Positions 1 to 5,227 of a DNA stretch of 6,373 bases are shown here, piece by piece; the first letter of the stretch is position 1; every line of letters starts with the position of its first letter. The notes under the pieces were generated by a model. It searched no databases and was not told where the DNA came from. It was given only the letters and a program-made list of their open reading frames with translations. The DNA lies in NCBI GenBank assembly GCA_012521525.1, contig JAAYMG010000365.1:1-6373 (forward strand). The letters are read 5' to 3'. Both the position numbers and the translations under genes were made by a program. The DNA is from Clostridiales bacterium. Its GTDB lineage: Bacteria; Bacillota; Clostridia; Oscillospirales; JAAYOS01.

Positions 1-283
1 TCCTGAAGACTTCTGCCCGCAGGTCACGCCCGAAACTCATCGCAGTCTTGGATGTGAGATAGTTCGATGCGATCGAGCAAATCATGATCAGGATCGAGAT
101 CGCAAGCATCTTCAGGCCTGTCTCAAGAATAAAGCTGACGTTTCCGCTGGGGATGCCTTCGTTGACGATCGTCGACATCAGGTAAGGAAGCGTCAGGTCA
201 AGGATGGAAGAGGTGAACAAAAACAGGATCGCGAAAAGGATAAAGTACTTGTAAGGACTTAGTTTCGCCAACAGTTTGGACAA
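1..283 (-). CDS. ABC exporter subunit (transmembrane + ATPase type), N-terminal part only
   Basis: This is the first 94 codons of a leftward gene cut by the window edge. The translation starts (M)SKLLAKLSPYKYF. It has a first membrane segment at about residues 13-35, a loop with the LPYLMSTIVNEGI signature typical of the first helix and loop of ABC exporters, and a second membrane segment at about 60-80. A positively charged stretch with GRDLRAEVF follows, which matches the coupling-helix region of type IV exporters. The ATP-binding domain would lie outside the window, so the domain fusion is inferred from the family. The start is TTG at 283-281: an AAGGAG (300-295) lies 11 bases upstream, and an in-frame stop at 319-317 with no ATG after it excludes an earlier ATG. 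It follows a marR gene on the same strand, an arrangement common in Firmicutes, where a second half-transporter often comes next and forms a heterodimer. The substrate is unknown; drug or peptide export is the usual guess. Confidence 0.88.
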   Translation of the reverse strand, partial: MSKLLAKLSPYKYFILFAILFLFTSSILDLTLPYLMSTIVNEGIPSGNVSFILETGLKMLAISILIMICSIASNYLTSKTAMSFGRDLRAEVFR

Positions 284-294
284 AGGAAATTCGT

Positions 295-300
295 CTCCTT
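295..300 (-). promoter_or_regulatory. Ribosome binding site of the ABC exporter gene
   Basis: AAGGAG on the minus strand, 11 bases before a TTG codon. There is no ATG or GTG in frame between it and the upstream stop, so this site is what supports the TTG start. The spacing is slightly long. Confidence 0.7.
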
Positions 301-315
301 TCGTTGTACGGTATA

Positions 316-339
316 TTTATATCTTAAATTTTTATATCT
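316..339. repeat. 9-bp direct repeat TTTATATCT between marR and the exporter gene
   Basis: TTTATATCT occurs at 316-324 and again at 331-339, with a 15-base period. On the minus strand it reads AGATATAAA twice, beginning just after the marR stop codon. It may be a second regulator site or part of a weak internal promoter (TATAAA is -10-like), but in such AT-rich DNA it could also be chance. Confidence 0.45.
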
Positions 340-341
340 AC

Positions 342-845
342 TTATTTGGGAGTTTTATTTTTGGGTTCATCGTCCATAAAGGGAGGAGAGTGCTCGGTAT
401 TGTCCTTTTCGAAAAAGAAATCCGAGGTCTTGGTCAAAAGCGTAATCAAGGTCTCAGTGTTCTCCTTGCCCAGATACTCGGCAAGCTGGTTTATGTTCTG
501 TTCCAGAACGGCGCGCTGCTGTCTCAATGTCTCGCGGCCTTTCTCTGTAAGCTCAAGGTGCACGGCGCGTTTGTCGTCTTTAGACTGAGTCCTTATTACG
601 AAGCCCTGCTCTTCGAGGCTGTTGATATGCTGTGAAATAGTCGGCGGAGAAACCCTCATGATATGGCTGAGGTCGGAGATCCTGAGCGGCTTTCCGGAGT
701 GGGATGATCGTTCGATCCCTATGAGTATGCCGGTTTCGGTCCTGGTCAGGCCCGGTGCGGCAACGATATGCCACGGAGTCCTGAGGAAACGGAAAAACGC
801 GGACAACAGTCTGTACGAAAGGGAGTCCTGGGGCTGAGACTGCAT
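342..845 (-). CDS. MarR-family transcriptional regulator
   Basis: This 167-residue protein has the MarR winged-helix fold and probably acts as a dimeric, ligand-responsive repressor of itself and the exporter downstream. An N-terminal helical part (1-45) leads into the DNA-binding domain. RISDLSHIMRV (55-65) is the first helix of the motif, SPPTISQHINSLEEQGFV (66-83) the recognition helix, and SKDDKRAVHLELTEKG (88-103) the wing with the DxR-type signature. A long C-terminal helix (104-146) serves dimerisation. The last 20 residues are charged, proline-rich and probably disordered. The ATG at 845 is chosen because AAGGAGGTG lies 6 bases upstream. The reading frame stays open to an ATG at 902, but that would add 19 residues unlike MarR proteins and bury the ribosome binding site inside the gene. 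The ligand cannot be inferred. Family assignment is firm; the regulated target is inferred from gene order. Confidence 0.93.
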   Translation of the reverse strand: MQSQPQDSLSYRLLSAFFRFLRTPWHIVAAPGLTRTETGILIGIERSSHSGKPLRISDLSHIMRVSPPTISQHINSLEEQGFVIRTQSKDDKRAVHLELTEKGRETLRQQRAVLEQNINQLAEYLGKENTETLITLLTKTSDFFFEKDNTEHSPPFMDDEPKNKTPK

Positions 846-851
846 AAGTTT

Positions 852-860
852 CACCTCCTT
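852..860 (-). promoter_or_regulatory. Strong ribosome binding site of marR
   Basis: AAGGAGGTG on the minus strand, a near-perfect match to the 16S rRNA 3' end, 6 bases before the ATG at 845. It settles the start of the regulator against the longer frame starting at 902. Confidence 0.9.
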
Positions 861-863
861 GCC

Positions 864-900
864 GATTCTATATGGAATACTATAAAAATGCGTTGGAATC
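864..900. promoter_or_regulatory. Candidate MarR operator upstream of marR
   Basis: ATTCTATATGGAAT (865-878) is an imperfect palindrome with 12 of 14 bases symmetric. The half-site TGGAAT at 873-878 recurs at 894-899, exactly 21 bases away, or two helical turns. The region also contains a -10-like TATAGT on the minus strand (884-879), though no convincing -35 is visible. An operator between the promoter and the ribosome binding site would fit autorepression by MarR. This is an inference from position and symmetry only. Confidence 0.45.
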
Positions 901-924
901 AAAATAGATAGGCAACCAAATAAA

Positions 925-951
925 TAGGAAGCCGAAATATTAGGCTCCCTA
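925..951. repeat. Short dyad in the marR-valS divergent region
   Basis: AGGAAGCC (926-933) and GGCTCCCT (943-950) form an inverted repeat around a 9-base AT-rich loop. Read on the minus strand it is an unbroken stem with one G-U pair, extended by one T-A pair. It has no T-run after it, so it is not a standard terminator. AAATATTA also repeats directly at 935-942 and 951-958. It could be a protein-binding site or RNA structure; its function is unknown. Confidence 0.4.
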
Positions 952-1037
952 AATATTACACCGTTTGAATATGCATGTCAATACACAATTCAAATTTTTT
1001 GATTCTCTCAATTTACAAAGCGTTAACCGTATCGATA

Positions 1038-1066
1038 TTGATTTTGTCAAAAGGATATGATACACT
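1038..1066 (+). promoter_or_regulatory. Candidate promoter for valS-folC
   Basis: TTGATT (1038-1043) and TACACT (1061-1066) are separated by 17 bases. The -10 box is preceded by TGA, giving an extended -10 (TGATACACT). Transcription would start near 1073, leaving a leader of about 50 bases. The leader is AT-rich and too short to hold a T-box. The call rests on consensus matching only. Confidence 0.5.
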
Positions 1067-1120
1067 CAAAAGGTTAATTTAATCAGCTATTTATTATATA
1101 TAGTATAAAGTGGTGATTTC

Positions 1121-3778
1121 GTGATGTCTGATGCTATCAGAAGAGAGCTTCCGAAGGTATACGAGCCTGCTGCGGTCGAAAAACGGATCTATGCCTTGTG
1201 GCAGGACGGCGGGTATTTCGGCGCCCGTCCATTTGCGAAAAATGAAGACGGTTCGGCCAGGAAGCCTTTTACGATCGTGATACCTCCGCCAAACGTTACT
1301 GGTCAGCTCCATATGGGACATGCCCTGGATGAGACCTGGCAGGATGTCCTGATCAGGTTCAAACGCATGCAGGGTTTCGAGACCCTCTGGGTCCCCGGCA
1401 CTGACCATGCGGGCATCGCTACACAGATAAAGCTTGAAGAACACCTGCGCAAGACGGAAGGGCTGACACGCTACGACCTGGGACGGGAGAAGTTCGTTGA
1501 GCGTGTCTGGGAATGGAAGAGAGAATACGGGTCCCGTATCGTTGAACAGCTCAAGAGCCTTGGCTCATCGTGCGACTGGTCGCGCGAGCGTTTTACCATG
1601 GACGAAGGCCTTTCGAGAGCCGTTCGCGAGGTCTTTGTCCGTCTGTATGAAAAGGGACTCATTTATAAAGGCAACAGGATCATAAACTGGTGCCCTATGT
1701 GCCGTACCGCCCTGTCAGATGCGGAAGTTGAGTATTCGGAGAAGCTGGGTCACCTTTGGCATATACGCTATCCCGTCAAGGACTCGGACGAGTATCTTGT
1801 AGTGGCAACCACAAGGCCCGAAACAATGCTGGGCGACACTGCGGTAGCCGTAAATCCTGAGGACAAGCGCTATTCGCATTTGATCGGCAAAACGGTCATC
1901 CTCCCGCTTGTCGGGCGTGAGCTGCCCATAATCGCTGACGAATATGTCGATATGGAGTTCGGTACCGGCTGTGTCAAAATAACACCTTGCCACGATCCAA
2001 ACGACTTTGAAGTCGGCAAGAGGCATGGGCTTGAAGAAGTCCTGGTCCTGGACGAAAAGGCTGTCGTCAACGAGAATGGCGGCGTATACCAGGGTCTTGA
2101 AAGGTACGAAGCAAGGAAAAAGATCGTTGAGGACCTTGAAAAAGGCGGATACCTGGTCAAAGTCGAAGATCACAACCACAATGTAGGGGAATGTTATCGC
2201 TGCGGAAACACTGTCGAACCGATCACATCAGACCAGTGGTTCGTCAAAATGAAGCCCCTGGCAGGCCCGGCTGTTGAAATCGTCAAAAGCGGAAAGATAA
2301 AGTTCGTCCCCGAAAGGTTCACCAAGAATTATATAAACTGGATGGAAGGGACCAGAGACTGGTGTATCTCCCGCCAATTGTGGTGGGGACACAGGATACC
2401 TGCTTTCTATTGCGACGACTGCGGACACATGCACGTAAGCAGGGAAGACATTACCGAATGCGAAAAGTGCGGTTCGGTCAATATCAGGCAGGACGAAGAC
2501 GTCCTTGACACATGGTTCAGCTCAGCTTTGTGGCCGTTTTCCACGCTTGGATGGCCTGACAGGACCGACGACCTTGATTATTTCTTCCCCACGGATGTCC
2601 TTGTGACCGGCTATGACATAATAGGATTCTGGGTTTCCCGAATGATTTTCTCCAGCGTCGAGCACATGGGGAAAGAGCCGTTCCACACGGTATTGATACA
2701 TGGGCTTGTCAGGGACGCACAGGGCAGGAAGATGTCCAAGTCTCTCGGAAACGGCATCGACCCGATGGAAGTCATAGAGTATTATGGCGCGGACGCCCTC
2801 AGGATGGCGCTCCTGATCGGCAACAGCCCCGGGAACGATATGCGTTTCTCAGACGAGAAGATCGAGTCGATGAGAAACTTCGCAAACAAGCTCTGGAACG
2901 CGTCCCGCTATGTCCTTATGAACCTGTCGATAGACGAAATAAAACTGCCCGAGACGCTGAGACCGGAGGACAAATGGATATTATCGAGATATAATGAACT
3001 GGTCGGCGAAGTGACCTCCAATATGGAAAAATACGAGATAGGCCTTGCCGCGCAGAAACTGTACGAATTCCTGTGGGAGACCTATTGCGACTGGTATATA
3101 GAGCTGACAAAGCAAAGGCTTTACAGCGGCGGAGATGATAAGCGCAATGCTGAGAAGGTCCTGGCATACGTGCTTGCAGGAACGCTCAAGCTTTTGCACC
3201 CGTTCATGCCGTTCATAACGGAAGAGATCTGGCAGTCCCTGCCCGGAGAGAAGACTGCGCTTATCGTTGCTAAATGGCCTGAGTATGACTGTTCTCTGGA
3301 CTTTGCCGATATCGAAGGGGACGTGGAATCTGTAATGTCGGCGATCAGGCTGATACGCAACAGGCGGGCAGAAATGAACGTTCCTCCGTCCAAGAAGGCG
3401 AGCGTCCAGCTGCTGACGGAGAAGCGGGAAATCTTTGAAAGCATGATGGACAGCTTCTGCAGACTCGCTTACGCATCTGAAGTGGTATTTCTGGACAGCC
3501 CGCCTGCCGAGCTGCGGGGATATACGACTGCCGCGACTGACGACACACGTATTTTCATCCCGATGTCGCAGCTGGTAGATGCCCAAAAGGAAATCGAACG
3601 CCTTGAACGAGAGCTGGCCAGGGCTGAGAAGGATCTTCAGGCAGTGTCAAGAAAACTGCAGAATGAAGGGTTCCTCACGAAAGCACCCGCCGAAGTGGTC
3701 GCTTCCGAAAGGGAAAAGGAGAAGTCGATCATATCAGTAATCGAAAAAATAAAGGAAAACCTTGAGGCTCTCAGGTAA
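1121..3778 (+). CDS. valS: Valyl-tRNA synthetase (ValRS)
   Basis: This cytoplasmic class Ia synthetase attaches valine to tRNA-Val using ATP and edits misactivated threonine. All landmarks are present over 885 residues, the normal bacterial length. PPPNVTGQLHMGH (55-67) carries the HIGH box as HMGH. The CP1 editing domain (about 195-360) has TTRPETMLGDTA (230-241) and GTGCVKITPCHDPNDF (281-296). Cysteine pairs at 191/194, 358/361, 431/434 and 447/450 suggest zinc binding. DTWFSSALWPFSTLGWP (463-479) and KMSKS (537-541) complete the catalytic core. The anticodon-binding helical domain spans about 610-770, and a C-terminal coiled coil (about 815-885) is typical of ValRS. The start is GTG at 1121 followed directly by ATG at 1124. 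AAAGTGGTGAT (1107-1117) could serve either, so the N-terminus is uncertain by one residue. No terminator separates it from folC, so the two are probably cotranscribed. Confidence 0.98.
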   Translation: MMSDAIRRELPKVYEPAAVEKRIYALWQDGGYFGARPFAKNEDGSARKPFTIVIPPPNVTGQLHMGHALDETWQDVLIRFKRMQGFETLWVPGTDHAGIATQIKLEEHLRKTEGLTRYDLGREKFVERVWEWKREYGSRIVEQLKSLGSSCDWSRERFTMDEGLSRAVREVFVRLYEKGLIYKGNRIINWCPMCRTALSDAEVEYSEKLGHLWHIRYPVKDSDEYLVVATTRPETMLGDTAVAVNPEDKRYSHLIGKTVILPLVGRELPIIADEYVDMEFGTGCVKITPCHDPNDFEVGKRHGLEEVLVLDEKAVVNENGGVYQGLERYEARKKIVEDLEKGGYLVKVEDHNHNVGECYRCGNTVEPITSDQWFVKMKPLAGPAVEIVKSGKIKFVPERFTKNYINWMEGTRDWCISRQLWWGHRIPAFYCDDCGHMHVSREDITECEKCGSVNIRQDEDVLDTWFSSALWPFSTLGWPDRTDDLDYFFPTDVLVTGYDIIGFWVSRMIFSSVEHMGKEPFHTVLIHGLVRDAQGRKMSKSLGNGIDPMEVIEYYGADALRMALLIGNSPGNDMRFSDEKIESMRNFANKLWNASRYVLMNLSIDEIKLPETLRPEDKWILSRYNELVGEVTSNMEKYEIGLAAQKLYEFLWETYCDWYIELTKQRLYSGGDDKRNAEKVLAYVLAGTLKLLHPFMPFITEEIWQSLPGEKTALIVAKWPEYDCSLDFADIEGDVESVMSAIRLIRNRRAEMNVPPSKKASVQLLTEKREIFESMMDSFCRLAYASEVVFLDSPPAELRGYTTAATDDTRIFIPMSQLVDAQKEIERLERELARAEKDLQAVSRKLQNEGFLTKAPAEVVASEREKEKSIISVIEKIKENLEALR

Positions 3779-3804
3779 AGGCCGAAAGGCATAGATAATA
3801 TCCG

Positions 3805-3810
3805 AAAGGA
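3805..3810 (+). promoter_or_regulatory. Ribosome binding site before folC (start ambiguous)
   Basis: AAAGGA ends one base before the ATG at 3812, which is too close for normal initiation. It lies 10 bases before an in-frame TTG at 3821, a workable distance. The site therefore favours the TTG, which also matches where the family's conserved N-terminus begins. Confidence 0.5.
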
Positions 3811-3811
3811 A

Positions 3812-5119
3812 ATGAGAAGGTTGAATTACGCCGAAGCGCTGGAATATATCCATGGGACTAAAAAGTTTTCTACGAAACCGGGCCTGTTGAGGATCGAGAA
3901 CCTGCTGCACGAAATGGGAGATCCCCACAAAAAGATGAAATACGTGCACATTGCGGGGACGAACGGCAAAGGCAGCTCGACCGCAATGATGGGATCGATC
4001 CTGATACAGGCCGGATACAAGACAGGGATGTTCATATCACCGTATCTTGAACGGTTCAACGAAAGGATGCAGATAAACAACGTTCCGATTTCCGACGATG
4101 AACTGGTAAAGTTCACGATGAAGACGAAAAATCATATCCAGGACATGCTGGACAAGGGAATGCTCCATCCCACCGAGTTCGAACTCCTCACCGCCATGGC
4201 ATTCGACTACTGGGCCGCAAACGATTGCGATTTCGTTTCCCTCGAGGTGGGAATGGGGGGACGTCTTGACGCAACGAACGTCATAGACGCTCCCGAAGTG
4301 GCGATGATTTTGTCGATTTCATTCGATCACACGCGTTACCTTGGCAACACACTGAGTGAGATCGCATGGGAGAAGTGCGGGATCATAAAACCGGGCTCGG
4401 ATGTCGTCACTTACGCAAACCAGCCTAAGGAAGCGCTGGACAAAATAAGGGAAGTGTGTCAGGAGCGCGGTGTACCTCTTATCATACCGGATAAAAACGA
4501 AGTAAAGGTCATCGAATCAGGACTGTTCGGTTCTAGGTTTACCTACAAAGGTATCGAGACGACAGTGCCCCTCATGGGAGAACATCAGGTGTACAATGCT
4601 ATCGGCGTGATCGAAGCGGCGCGTGCGCTGGCAAGGCGCGGGTACAATATCACAGATGAGATAATTGCCCGGGGAATTGCCGAAACAAAGTGGGTGGGGA
4701 GACTGGAACCTGTTTTCGACTCACCATATTGCGTCATTGACGCGGCCCATAATCCTGATTCCGTGAACTCACTGGCTAAGGCAATCGACACCCTCTTCAA
4801 GGACAGGAAAATAGTCGCCGTTATGGGGATGCTTGCCGACAAGGACTATGACGTATGCATACCGGAGATAGCCAGTAGGGCCGAAGCCTTCGTTGCGGCG
4901 CGGCCGGACAGCCCGAGAGCGCTTGACGCGGAAGAGACCGCCATTATAGCAGCCAAGCATTGCTCAAATGTATTTGTACGCTCTTCGATCCGGGAGGCGG
5001 TCGACAAAGCTTTTGAACTGGCCGGAAAGGATTGCATGGTCCTGATTTGCGGTTCGCTATATCTGATCGGTGAAGCAAAGACTTACATCCGTACACTAAA
5101 AACCGGAGCCGTGGGTTGA
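3812..5119 (+). CDS. folC: Dihydrofolate synthase / folylpolyglutamate synthase
   Basis: This Mur-ligase-family enzyme adds glutamate to dihydropteroate and/or lengthens the glutamate tail of folates, using ATP. Visible motifs over 435 residues (usual length) are the P-loop AGTNGKGSS (48-56), SPYLERFNERMQIN (76-89), LEVGMGGRLDATN (144-156), SFDHTRYLGNTLSEIAWEKCG (170-190), WVGRLEP (294-300) and IDAAHNPDS (309-317). The C-terminal domain carries VMGMLADKD (337-345) and ICGSLYLIG (412-420). EKCG replaces the common EKAG, a mild change. Whether it has both activities cannot be decided from sequence. The start is given at ATG 3812, but its ribosome binding site is only one base away. An in-frame TTG at 3821 would give MNYAEALEYIHG, the usual start of the family, and may be the true one. 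It lies 33 bases after valS, an order common in Firmicutes. Its last codons form the transcription terminator. Confidence 0.96.
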   Translation: MRRLNYAEALEYIHGTKKFSTKPGLLRIENLLHEMGDPHKKMKYVHIAGTNGKGSSTAMMGSILIQAGYKTGMFISPYLERFNERMQINNVPISDDELVKFTMKTKNHIQDMLDKGMLHPTEFELLTAMAFDYWAANDCDFVSLEVGMGGRLDATNVIDAPEVAMILSISFDHTRYLGNTLSEIAWEKCGIIKPGSDVVTYANQPKEALDKIREVCQERGVPLIIPDKNEVKVIESGLFGSRFTYKGIETTVPLMGEHQVYNAIGVIEAARALARRGYNITDEIIARGIAETKWVGRLEPVFDSPYCVIDAAHNPDSVNSLAKAIDTLFKDRKIVAVMGMLADKDYDVCIPEIASRAEAFVAARPDSPRALDAEETAIIAAKHCSNVFVRSSIREAVDKAFELAGKDCMVLICGSLYLIGEAKTYIRTLKTGAVG

Positions 5120-5134
5120 CCCATGGCTTTTTAT
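5107..5134 (+). terminator. Intrinsic terminator overlapping the end of folC
   Basis: AGCCGTGGG (5107-5115) pairs with CCCATGGCT (5120-5128) as a 9-bp stem with one G-U pair, closed by a TTGA loop and followed by a T-run (5128-5132). The left arm is the last coding bases of folC and the stop codon TGA (5117-5119) sits in the loop. It should end valS-folC transcripts. Confidence 0.88.
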
Positions 5135-5213
5135 CTGAAGTACATAATTTTCTGCTTTGGGCAATAATAAATCCATGGGATGAAAAATGGGAGATGGTAG
5201 TGACAAAATCTGT

Positions 5214-5222
5214 AAAAAGGAG
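5214..5222 (+). promoter_or_regulatory. Ribosome binding site of the SUV3-like helicase gene
   Basis: AAAAAGGAG lies 5 bases before the ATG at 5228 and fixes that start. The upstream gap after the folC terminator (5135-5213) shows no convincing promoter boxes and no small gene, although a promoter is expected there. Confidence 0.85.
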
Positions 5223-5227
5223 TTTTT

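Noticed and set aside
276..635. Rightward 119-residue open frame with a hydrophobic N-terminal stretch
   Set aside because: It lies antisense to marR and the start of the exporter gene. Its hydrophobic part comes from AT-rich intergenic DNA, and it has no ribosome binding site or recognisable domain.
846..1120. T-box riboswitch expected before valS
   Set aside because: The conserved T-box core and a leader terminator are both absent on the plus strand.
1715..2179. Leftward 154-residue open frame inside valS
   Set aside because: It is antisense to the ValRS editing domain, whose motifs are all intact on the plus strand.
2981..3586. Leftward 201-residue open frame inside valS
   Set aside because: It is the antisense shadow of a strongly supported valS coding region. 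The composition is unlike a real protein and there is no ribosome binding site.
3781..3810. Two tiny GNRA-type hairpins (GCC-GAAA-GGC and TCC-GAAA-GGA) in the valS-folC gap, the second covering the folC ribosome binding site
   Set aside because: The stems are only three base pairs and CCGAAAGG is a common string in this genome's coding DNA, so stable structure is unlikely.
5135..5227. Small gene or riboswitch between folC and the helicase gene
   Set aside because: The ATG codons here are followed by stops within a few codons, and only a weak ATCC-ATG-GGAT dyad (5171-5181) is visible.
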